Below, piece by piece: positions 1 through 5,329 of a stretch of DNA of 5,329 nt. The notes under the pieces were generated by a model. That model saw only the letters and a list, made by a program, of their open reading frames with translations. It did not search any database and was not told the DNA's origin. Source of the stretch: Gammaproteobacteria bacterium (lineage in GTDB: Bacteria > Pseudomonadota > Gammaproteobacteria > Pseudomonadales > Pseudohongiellaceae); the NCBI GenBank assembly GCA_016762995.1, contig JAESUT010000015.1:19073-24401 (forward strand), written 5' to 3'. Made by a program: the position numbers and the translations under genes. Positions within the stretch are counted from its first letter, which is position 1. Each line of letters begins with the position of its first letter.

Positions 1-561
1 CTCAAGCAGCAGTTCATGCAAGGGCGCGGCGAATATACAATCGCTTACTTCGACATAGAAAAAGAAGACATGCTGACTCGACTACCTGGCTCCACAGTAA
101 GCGAACAGATAGGTCAACAGTCCTCTAGTGGCTTGGAATTTACGCTTCGCGTGAACCCAAGCGACAATCTGAGCATCGACTTTAACGCGGCAAACATCAA
201 TGCCGAATTCGATGAGTTCTACTCCGGCGGCGTGTCACTCGCCGGCAATACACCACGTAATGTTCCAGAGAGAACGATCAACCTTTGGCTTAACTGGTCA
301 CCAGTTAACGATGTTCAAATAGGTGGTGGATTTCGTCACGTCGACTCTCGATACGTCAATAACGCCAATACGGAGAAGATGCCAGAGTATACGGTTTTTG
401 ACGCTAGCGTAAATTGGGCGGCCACTGATGACTTGACTGTTACCGCCAGAGTTAAGAACCTTACTAACGAGGAAGACTACGTAATTGCACCTTACGTTTC
501 TAATCAATGGATATTCGGTGATCCACGGGCCTATGAAGTAAGTCTGCGCTTTTCATTCTAA
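1..561 (+). CDS. TonB-dependent siderophore receptor, C-terminal fragment (5' end outside window)
   Basis: This is the last 186 residues of an outer-membrane TonB-dependent receptor. The frame is open from base 1, so the ATG at position 16 is internal and not a start. The sequence shows alternating beta-strand character and the hallmarks of the FhuA/FecA-like siderophore receptor barrel: an AYFDIEKED strand near the left edge, then IGQQSSSGLEF, GNTPRNVPERTINLW, GGGFRHVDSRY, MPEYTVFDASVNW, a VKNLTNEEDY turn and a final strand ending in phenylalanine (SLRFSF), the usual outer-membrane insertion signal. The plug and TonB box lie off the window. By family the protein would import a ferric siderophore or similar chelate using TonB energy; the exact ligand cannot be read from this part. 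It is unlike the receptor encoded at 822-3101, so the two are not a recent duplication. A strong hairpin follows 22 bases after the stop. Confidence 0.9.
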   Translation, partial: LKQQFMQGRGEYTIAYFDIEKEDMLTRLPGSTVSEQIGQQSSSGLEFTLRVNPSDNLSIDFNAANINAEFDEFYSGGVSLAGNTPRNVPERTINLWLNWSPVNDVQIGGGFRHVDSRYVNNANTEKMPEYTVFDASVNWAATDDLTVTARVKNLTNEEDYVIAPYVSNQWIFGDPRAYEVSLRFSF

Positions 562-583
562 AAGAAGTCTTAATGGAGATTAA

Positions 584-617
584 CCTAAGGAGCCGAAGGC
601 GGCTCCTTAGGTATTTA
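584..617 (+). terminator. Intrinsic terminator-like hairpin after the first receptor
   Basis: An 11-bp perfect inverted repeat pairs 584-594 with 601-611. A further G-C pair (595 with 600) closes an AAGG tetraloop, giving a 12-bp stem. The downstream tract (TATTTA, 612-617) is only moderately T-rich, so termination may be less complete than at a classical site. Its position 22 bases after the stop codon supports a role as the 3' end of the first receptor transcript. Confidence 0.75.
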
Positions 618-629
618 CAATAACGACGA

Positions 630-657
630 TTGACTCGAATAAATGATCGAGTACATA
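630..657 (+). promoter_or_regulatory. Weak candidate sigma70 promoter upstream of the second receptor
   Basis: TTGACT at 630-635 matches five of six -35 consensus bases. A poor -10-like TACATA lies at 652-657 after a 16-base spacer. If used, transcription would start near 664 and leave a leader of about 160 bases before the ATG at 822. The -10 is weak, so an activator or a different sigma factor could be needed. No better pair was found in 612-821. This is a low-confidence pattern match. Confidence 0.25.
633..652. repeat. Short inverted repeat overlapping the candidate promoter
   Basis: ACTCGA at 633-638 and its reverse complement TCGAGT at 647-652 are separated by 8 bases and lie between the candidate -35 and -10. 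That placement would suit a repressor operator for a dimeric regulator. Six-bp arms are short enough to arise by chance, and the site resembles no operator that I recognise. Confidence 0.3.
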
Positions 658-724
658 CCCATACCCACTTCCCTTCCCATCTAAGCATTTGCTTGTAGTC
701 TCCCTACCGAACTTGAGGCTCGCT

Positions 725-756
725 GCGTCAATATGTCACAGCGTCAACGTGTCACA
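725..756. repeat. Tandem 16-bp direct repeat (two copies) upstream of the second receptor
   Basis: Two 16-base units abut exactly: 725-740 and 741-756. They share 14 of 16 bases, with the pattern GCGTCAAYRTGTCACA; the only differences are TA versus CG at the central YR step (732-733 and 748-749). Sixteen bases is about one and a half helical turns, so bound proteins would lie on opposite faces. The position, 66 to 97 bases before the start codon in non-coding DNA, fits a regulator-binding site for the downstream receptor. The regulator is not identified. Confidence 0.7.
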
Positions 757-777
757 TGCCCATGCACAAGTGAACTC

Positions 778-794
778 GCTAGACTGGCTCTAGC
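778..794. repeat. Small inverted repeat just before the ribosome binding site
   Basis: GCTAGA at 778-783 pairs perfectly with TCTAGC at 789-794 around a 5-base loop (CTGGC). It ends 12 bases before the CAGGAG Shine-Dalgarno at 807-812. It could be an operator half-site pair or a small 5' leader hairpin that affects translation. The arms are only six bases long, so chance is possible. Confidence 0.35.
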
Positions 795-821
795 ATTTAT
801 AAAATTCAGGAGTTCAAGCTA

Positions 822-3101
822 ATGGCTTTCAGAAAGAAGATTCTAGCCCGAGAAGTGGCACTTATTGTCGCCACAATGAGCGCTCCCTTTGCTTTCGGCG
901 CAGAAAATCAAGTCGAAGAGATTTTGGTTTGGGGAAGCGCAAGTGATAGAAATTTTGCCAACCCAAGCCCGACCAGCATCCTCACTCAGGAAGATTTCGC
1001 CAGCATTAACATCGCCACGACGGAAGATGTGGTGAAGTTTGAACCCAGCGTGGTAATTCGTCGCCGCTTCATCGGCGACTCTAACGGTGTTATGGGAATG
1101 CGCGGTTCGAATATGTTTCAAACTTCGCGTTCCATGGTATTCGCTGACGGCGTACCCTTACACTATCTATTGCAATCGCGCTGGAACGGGGCTCCGCGCT
1201 GGACCATGGTGTCGGCAAGCGAGATCGCTCAGGTGAAAGTGTTGTACGGGCCGTTCTCTGCCGAATACGGCGGCAACTCCATGGGCGGCGTAGTAGAAAT
1301 TGAAACGGCTATTCCGCAGGAAAGCGAATTTCATTTCGACACCTCCTTCTACTCACAACACTTCGATAACTATGGTTTCGATGACACCGTGAATGGTTAC
1401 AAAACATTCATGTCTTACGGAGACAAGATCGGCGATACCAGCTACTACTTCTCCTTCAATCGATTGGACAATCAAGCCCAACCGCAGACATTCCGTTACG
1501 GTGGGCGTAGCAGCAGCGCCACACCAACCCCTGTCACCGGATCTTTGCTTGAAAACGATGACCGAAGTCGGTCTCAGAATTGGTTCATGGATACGGGTGT
1601 TGTAGATACACAAACCAACAACTACAAATTTAAGTTAGGCCATGACTTCGGCAACTGGTCGACTCTACTTAACGTTGCCTATGAAGACCGCAACTCGGTG
1701 AATGATTCCGCCAATACTTATCTACGCGACGCCGCAGGAAACCCAGTCTATCGCGGCGATGTGATCGACAATGGCCGACAGTTCTCCGTGCCTGCAAGTC
1801 GCTTCGCGGCAAGCGAGTTAGAGCGCCGCAGCCTCTCTACTGGACTCAGGCTTCGCGGACAAATTACCGATACTATTGAAATTGAGGCGAACATAAACCG
1901 CTTCTCTGTTCTACGGGATGAGAATCGCAGTTCTCGCGCACATCAGGATGATCCGCTACACACACTAGACGGCCAAGTTCGAGACTTTGGCGACACTGGC
2001 TGGGACACGGCGGAAGTGAAGGTGTACTTCGATGACCTTGGCGTACCTGGGCTTTCTCTAGTCACAGGCGTAAGACACGAAGCCTATGAACTGAACATGG
2101 ATATCTACAATTCCAGCAACTACATCGCTGGCACTAAAGACACGTTCACATCTCGCAGCGGCGGCGAGACCAAAATATTCGCAACCTTCGCACAATTGAA
2201 TTGGCAGATTACCGATCAGTGGGATGCGGCTTTCGGTCTGCGACGTGAAAAATTCGAGAGCAGTAATGGCTACTTCGACGATGACGATGCGAGCACTGCA
2301 GCTTTCGATGTAACACAGGTTCCGAGTCGCAACAGCAGCGAGACTTCACCGAAGTTCTCTGTGGGTTATCAACCAAATAACGAATGGTCATTTCGCTACT
2401 CGATAGCGAAGGCGTATCGCTTCCCTATCGTTGAGGAGCTGTTTAGCCAGTTTGAGGCCTACAATTCCATAAGCGTATCGAATCCAGTTCTCGCTCCGGA
2501 GGATGGGCTACATCACAATCTGATGGTTGAGCGCGCGATTGAAAATGGCTATATCCGTGTGAACTATTTCACCGAGACTATAGAGAACGCGATCGAGTCA
2601 CAGTCGACAATTCTGGATGGCGGCACTTCGCTAAGAACATTCATCCCCGTAGATGAGTTGGAAACTAGCGGTCTTGAATTTATCGCCAACGCACAGGACA
2701 TGTTTCTCCCGAATCTGGACGTACGCTTCAATACCGTTTACACCGATTCTGAGGTCGTGAAGAACGCGCCGAATCCTTCGATAGAGGGCAATGTCTATCC
2801 GCGCATGCCGAAATGGCGTAGCAACCTATTGGCAACGTACCACCTAAGCGGCGCGTGGGATATTGGCGCGAACCTACAGTACGCGAGCGATAGTTTCGGC
2901 AGGATCGATAACACGGACGATGAAAACAATGTTTACGGTGCGCAAGATGGCTACACGCGCGTAGGGTTAAAGTCGACTTACCGCATAAACGAAGAAATGT
3001 CGCTAGGTTTAGGTATCGATAACCTAACAGACGAAGTTGCCTTTGTTGCTCACCCTTGGCCTGGCCGTACTTTCTACGCGAATTTCTCCTACGACTTCTA
3101 G
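822..3101 (+). CDS. TonB-dependent receptor, complete (ligand unknown)
   Basis: This is a complete 759-residue TonB-dependent outer-membrane receptor, a typical length for the family. The ATG is preceded by CAGGAG (807-812) at a 9-base spacing. A Sec signal peptide covers about residues 1-27 (KK near the start, hydrophobic core, AFGA cleavage region). A TonB box, VEEILVWG, follows at 31-38. The plug domain spans about 46-165 and includes MGMRG (91-95), VFADGVPL (106-113), the IAQVKVLYGPFSAEYGGNSMGGVVEIET block from 135, and little else variable. The rest is a beta-barrel ending in NLTDEVAF (734-741), HPWPGRTFY (744-752) and a terminal phenylalanine. By family it imports a scarce ligand using TonB-ExbBD energy. 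The plug has several methionines (91, 93, 98, 105, 129, 154), which would fit a soft-metal ligand, but that is only suggestive. It is followed by an intrinsic terminator, then by a Cys-rich propeller and a thioredoxin-like gene on the same strand. Confidence 0.95.
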   Translation: MAFRKKILAREVALIVATMSAPFAFGAENQVEEILVWGSASDRNFANPSPTSILTQEDFASINIATTEDVVKFEPSVVIRRRFIGDSNGVMGMRGSNMFQTSRSMVFADGVPLHYLLQSRWNGAPRWTMVSASEIAQVKVLYGPFSAEYGGNSMGGVVEIETAIPQESEFHFDTSFYSQHFDNYGFDDTVNGYKTFMSYGDKIGDTSYYFSFNRLDNQAQPQTFRYGGRSSSATPTPVTGSLLENDDRSRSQNWFMDTGVVDTQTNNYKFKLGHDFGNWSTLLNVAYEDRNSVNDSANTYLRDAAGNPVYRGDVIDNGRQFSVPASRFAASELERRSLSTGLRLRGQITDTIEIEANINRFSVLRDENRSSRAHQDDPLHTLDGQVRDFGDTGWDTAEVKVYFDDLGVPGLSLVTGVRHEAYELNMDIYNSSNYIAGTKDTFTSRSGGETKIFATFAQLNWQITDQWDAAFGLRREKFESSNGYFDDDDASTAAFDVTQVPSRNSSETSPKFSVGYQPNNEWSFRYSIAKAYRFPIVEELFSQFEAYNSISVSNPVLAPEDGLHHNLMVERAIENGYIRVNYFTETIENAIESQSTILDGGTSLRTFIPVDELETSGLEFIANAQDMFLPNLDVRFNTVYTDSEVVKNAPNPSIEGNVYPRMPKWRSNLLATYHLSGAWDIGANLQYASDSFGRIDNTDDENNVYGAQDGYTRVGLKSTYRINEEMSLGLGIDNLTDEVAFVAHPWPGRTFYANFSYDF

Positions 3102-3112
3102 TCGTGCTATTT

Positions 3113-3143
3113 AGGGCGCCCAAGATTGGGCGCCTTTCCTTTT
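3113..3143 (+). terminator. Intrinsic terminator between the receptor and the propeller gene
   Basis: A GC-rich stem pairs 3113-3122 with 3127-3136 (ten pairs, one of them G-U) around the 4-base loop AGAT. It is followed by a pyrimidine/T tract, TTTCCTTTT, at 3135-3143. This is the best terminator in the window and begins 11 bases after the receptor stop. Its tract runs straight into the GGAG (3144-3147) of the next gene, leaving no room for a promoter between them. Downstream transcription must therefore come from read-through or from a start inside the receptor gene that still has to pass this hairpin. Confidence 0.85.
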
Positions 3144-3159
3144 GGAGTAGAGAATAAAA

Positions 3160-4422
3160 ATGTATGTGTACAAACTGAAACAGATGATGAAACTGACACT
3201 CACAAAAATCGCCGCAATTAGTTTGCTATCGATTGCGTCAACATCAATAGCAGCAGCGAACGACTGTAACGATACCGGCCCCTCCAGTCCCGTCTCAGTT
3301 CACTGCGGAGATGCACCCAGCGCGACATTCGATAACAGAGGACGGCTCTGGGTGGCGTTTGTTCAGGATCAACATGTCTATGTTAGCTATTCCGAAGACT
3401 TAGGGAAAAATTATTCAGCTCCAGTAGCCGTGAATTCTGAACCGGAGAACGCTGAATACAATGGCGAGAACCGCCCCAAAATTATCGTAGATGCGAACTC
3501 CAATATTTTCATTTCCTGGACCAAGAAGACCTCCCCCCGCTTCACCGGCGAGATTCGATTTAGTCGCTCCAATGATGGCGGTAAAACCTTCGATGCACCC
3601 CGAACAATTAACGACGATGGACTATTCGCAGGGCATCGTTTCGAAAGCCTCTACCTAACTGAATCCGGGCACCTCTACATTACCTGGGTCGACAAGCGCG
3701 ATCTAGAAGCCAGCATCAAACGCGGCGAGAACTATTCTGGCGCCGCAATCTACTATGCAGTCTCCACGGATCAGGGCGCATCCTTCTCTGCCAACTACCG
3801 GGTAGCTAACAACAGCTGTGAATGTTGCCGCATAGCAATCGCGCCTCATGGGGCCGAGAATATAGCGATTCTATGGCGTCAGATATTCGGCGTAACTACC
3901 CGCGACCATGCTATAGCGGTACTGACACCCGATGGAACAACACAAGAAATGAACCGAGCTAGTTATGACGAATGGCAGATCGATGCCTGTCCACATCACG
4001 GTCCGACAATGATTCAGTCTAAGCTATCTGGCGACTACCACATGAGCTGGTTCACCAACGGCGACCTTCATCAGGGTATCTACTATGCAAGATACTCCTT
4101 CGATGAGGGCCAACCGCAACACGTATTTCGAGTAGATGGTAGAGCTGGAGCCGGGCATCCCCATTTGGGGGAGTATGCAGAGACACTCTACCTAGTGTGG
4201 AAAGGCTTCGACGGCCAGAGCACAAATCTTAGCTTGATCAAGTCAATCGACGATGGTGCCTCGTGGACGGACCCAGGGATTTTGTTCAGCACTGCGCAAG
4301 GCTCCGACCACCCTTTGATAGTTTCCGGCAATGATGGGCTCTATCTAAGCTGGCGTACCCAGGAAATGGGGTATATCTTCGAAAAAATCACAGCGAACGA
4401 GGAGGTGCGACCCGGTGACTAA
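3160..4422 (+). CDS. Exported sialidase-like (BNR/Asp-box) beta-propeller with Cys/His motifs; probable binding protein
   Basis: This is a 420-residue secreted protein. A Sec signal peptide covers about residues 1-33 (basic start, core near 17-30, AAA cleavage region). The ATG follows GGAG at 3144-3147 at a 12-base spacing; Met9 or Met10 would give a neater signal peptide but have no good ribosome site. Four Asp-boxes (S-x-D-x-G-x-x-aromatic) lie at S78-Y85, S137-F144, S202-F209 and S362-W369, which marks a sialidase-type beta-propeller. No clear Arg-Ile-Pro motif or catalytic arginine set is visible, so I do not call it an active sialidase. The unusual part is a set of soft ligands: C220, C222 and C223 (CECC), C277-P-H279-H280, H294-M295, H333 and H335 (GHPHLGE), plus C36 and C49 near the mature N-terminus. 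I infer a periplasmic protein that binds a metal or metal complex. It overlaps the thioredoxin-like gene downstream, which fits a need to keep its cysteines reduced. Confidence 0.85.
   Translation: MYVYKLKQMMKLTLTKIAAISLLSIASTSIAAANDCNDTGPSSPVSVHCGDAPSATFDNRGRLWVAFVQDQHVYVSYSEDLGKNYSAPVAVNSEPENAEYNGENRPKIIVDANSNIFISWTKKTSPRFTGEIRFSRSNDGGKTFDAPRTINDDGLFAGHRFESLYLTESGHLYITWVDKRDLEASIKRGENYSGAAIYYAVSTDQGASFSANYRVANNSCECCRIAIAPHGAENIAILWRQIFGVTTRDHAIAVLTPDGTTQEMNRASYDEWQIDACPHHGPTMIQSKLSGDYHMSWFTNGDLHQGIYYARYSFDEGQPQHVFRVDGRAGAGHPHLGEYAETLYLVWKGFDGQSTNLSLIKSIDDGASWTDPGILFSTAQGSDHPLIVSGNDGLYLSWRTQEMGYIFEKITANEEVRPGD
4400..4406 (+). promoter_or_regulatory. Strong Shine-Dalgarno that sets a GTG start
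   Basis: AGGAGGT at 4400-4406 is a full match to the anti-Shine-Dalgarno core and lies 8 bases before GTG at 4415-4417. It sits inside the last codons of the propeller gene and supports the GTG as the true start of the thioredoxin-like gene. Confidence 0.85.
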
Positions 4423-4924
4423 CACTCGTTTTCCCGCTGGATTATTTACACGCCTTCTTCTAAGCAGCATCTTCCTTTGTTCTGCACCAATGGCGGTAGC
4501 CGACAACTTTAGTGCATTCACAGCAGAATCATTCGAGGAAATAAAATCGAGCTTCGAGGGACGGGAATTTCTACTCGGTCTTTGGTCAGTTGATTGCCCA
4601 CCGTGCATGGTGGAATTGGCATTCATGGCGGAACTTGTAAAACTAAATCCTAGCATTCCTTATGTCCTCGTCTCCACAGATCCGATCAACCAAAGGGACT
4701 ACTCCGCAGAATTTCTGGAAGATATTGGCATGGCAGAGAAGGAATCGTGGATATTCGCAGACAGCTTTGTCGAACGGCTTCGCTTTAGCATCGACCCAAA
4801 TTGGTACGGAGAACTGCCACGCAGTTATTTCTTCGATAGCGATCATGCTATGAAGTCGCACAGCGGGATTGTCAGTGAAGAGCTGCTTATCGAATGGTTT
4901 GAAAAGACGCTACATTTCCGCTAA
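4415..4924 (+). CDS. Periplasmic thioredoxin-fold (TlpA/ResA-like) protein with CPPC active site
   Basis: This is a 169-residue thiol-disulfide protein. The start is GTG, set by a perfect Shine-Dalgarno and overlapping the end of the propeller gene by 8 bases, so translation is likely coupled. Residues 1-29 form a signal peptide (hydrophobic core about 10-24, AVA cleavage at 27-29). Cys22 lies in the signal core but the residues before it do not make a lipobox. The active site is W57-S-V-D-C61-P-P-C64, followed by a helix and the STD strand near 87-89. The probable cis-proline is P135 in ELPRS, which precedes the YFFD strand. By family such proteins reduce or shuffle disulfides in the periplasm, usually fed by a DsbD/CcdA-type membrane partner; none is visible here. 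The context suggests that its client is the Cys-rich propeller. A general cytochrome-c maturation role is less likely, since no such genes are nearby. Confidence 0.88.
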   Translation: MTNTRFPAGLFTRLLLSSIFLCSAPMAVADNFSAFTAESFEEIKSSFEGREFLLGLWSVDCPPCMVELAFMAELVKLNPSIPYVLVSTDPINQRDYSAEFLEDIGMAEKESWIFADSFVERLRFSIDPNWYGELPRSYFFDSDHAMKSHSGIVSEELLIEWFEKTLHFR

Positions 4925-4955
4925 GTCGGCAACAATCACTAGTGACATTGCCGAC
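4925..4955. terminator. Hairpin between convergent genes, possible terminator
   Basis: GTCGGCAA at 4925-4932 pairs perfectly with TTGCCGAC at 4948-4955. Between them lies a 10-base palindrome (4936-4945) that extends the hairpin across a small bulge (CAA against CA). It starts at the base after the stop of the thioredoxin-like gene. Neither side has a T tract, so it may act as a 3' stability element or stop transcription only with help. The next gene runs towards it from the other strand and stops at 4982, so it could serve both. Confidence 0.5.
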
Positions 4956-4981
4956 CCGCGCAGAAAATTGAAGAGACTCGC

Positions 4982-5329
4982 TTATTTCAGGTTGGAATAG
5001 TCTGTCGCACTCATCATGAACGTGTTCGCAGAAATAGGCACTTCGTACTTCTGTCTAAGCTCGACCCACTCCGGATCGGCAAGAAACGCAGCCCAGACTT
5101 CCGTGCGATGCGCACGATCTCGATAGGCTAGCATCCAAACCAAAGTATTCGGATCATCCAACTTCTGCCATACCGCAATAACTTCTGCCCCGTGCTTCTC
5201 GAATATTGAGACTTCTTTCTCACGGAAACGCTGATGTAGATTATCGATGCCACCAACACCGTCTTTTATAGGCTCTGCTGTGTACATACGAATCTCGAAG
5301 CAGCGAGAAGCTGAATCAACATTGCCAGA
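4982..5329 (-). CDS. NIPSNAP family protein, partial (5' end outside window)
   Basis: This minus-strand frame is open from the right edge to TAA at 4982-4984 and gives 115 residues in the window. The ATG at 5285-5287 is probably internal: the 14 codons before it are open and encode CFEIR, which together with MYTAEP forms the expected first strand of NIPSNAP domains (E-x-R-x-Y). Other family marks are a RFREKEVSIFEKHGAEVI helix-strand, LVWMLAYRD, and WAAFLADPEWVELRQ near the C-terminus. The fold is a small ferredoxin-like alpha/beta domain, usually dimeric, and its biochemical role in bacteria is poorly defined. The domain is close to complete here; a missing N-terminus could include a signal peptide. 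The gene converges on the receptor-propeller-thioredoxin set and is not obviously part of that transcription unit. Confidence 0.85.
   Translation of the reverse strand, partial: SGNVDSASRCFEIRMYTAEPIKDGVGGIDNLHQRFREKEVSIFEKHGAEVIAVWQKLDDPNTLVWMLAYRDRAHRTEVWAAFLADPEWVELRQKYEVPISANTFMMSATDYSNLK

Noticed and set aside
725..756. A CRP-type site, because TCACA occurs twice
   Set aside because: The matching TGTGA half-site at the required 6-base spacing is absent for both copies. The elements are direct repeats, not a dyad.
798..803. TATAAA as the -10 element of the second receptor's promoter
   Set aside because: Transcription would begin at about 810, inside the Shine-Dalgarno at 807-812, and there is no suitable -35 about 17 bases upstream.
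562..821. A Fur box controlling the second receptor
   Set aside because: No stretch resembles the GATAAT-type hexamer array well enough. The AT-rich segment near 636-650 matches only in fragments.
843..1121. Minus-strand open frame of 92 codons opposite the receptor signal peptide and plug
   Set aside because: The plus-strand frame has clear receptor motifs throughout. The antisense product shows no recognisable domain and no good ribosome site was evident.
2728..3123. Minus-strand open frame of 131 codons
   Set aside because: It is antisense to the end of the receptor gene and crosses its terminator. Its arginine-rich, low-complexity product looks like a frame shadow.
3160..4422. Calling the propeller an active exo-alpha-sialidase
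   Set aside because: Asp-boxes mark the fold only and occur in many non-enzymes. I could not find the Arg-Ile-Pro motif or a convincing catalytic Arg/Asp/Tyr/Glu set.
4436..4492. Lipoprotein signal on the thioredoxin-like protein (Cys22)
   Set aside because: The residues before Cys22 are I-F-L, with a bulky leucine at -1, which does not fit a lipobox. An AVA signal-peptidase I site follows at 27-29.

Overview
The window looks like chromosomal DNA of a Gram-negative bacterium. It has two TonB-dependent outer-membrane receptors, Sec signal peptides on the exported proteins, canonical Shine-Dalgarno sites and intrinsic terminators. The balanced base composition and the style of the receptors (a VEEI-type TonB box and an FhuA/FecA-like siderophore-receptor tail) suggest a gammaproteobacterium, perhaps marine. 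That placement is an inference from protein style, not a proven assignment.

Layout, left to right. (1) Positions 1-561 (+) hold the C-terminal part of a siderophore-type TonB-dependent receptor whose start lies off the left edge. A strong hairpin at 584-611 closes it. (2) Positions 562-821 are a 260-base non-coding region. It carries that hairpin, a weak candidate promoter, a 16-bp sequence repeated in perfect tandem (725-756), and two short dyads. It probably contains the control region of the next gene. (3) Positions 822-3101 (+) are a complete 759-residue TonB-dependent receptor of a different type, followed by an intrinsic terminator at 3113-3143. (4) Positions 3160-4422 (+) encode an exported, sialidase-like beta-propeller with four Asp-boxes and an unusual set of Cys/His motifs (CECC, CPHH, HPH). 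(5) Positions 4415-4924 (+) encode a periplasmic thioredoxin-fold protein with a CPPC active site. Its GTG start overlaps the end of the propeller gene by 8 bases. (6) A hairpin at 4925-4955 separates these from a convergent gene, 4982 to beyond 5329 (-), for a NIPSNAP-family alpha/beta-barrel protein that runs off the right edge.

How the genes may work together. The receptor, the Cys-rich propeller and the thioredoxin-like protein lie in order on one strand, and the last two are translationally coupled. A reasonable model is an envelope acquisition or handling module: the receptor imports a small ligand across the outer membrane, the periplasmic propeller binds it through thiol and imidazole groups, and the CPPC protein keeps those cysteines reduced. 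The Cys/His/Met chemistry points towards a soft metal such as copper, or a metal complex, but nothing in the sequence proves the ligand. The propeller should not be annotated as a working sialidase. The receptor-propeller-thioredoxin cassette is the part of the window most likely to be an undescribed system.
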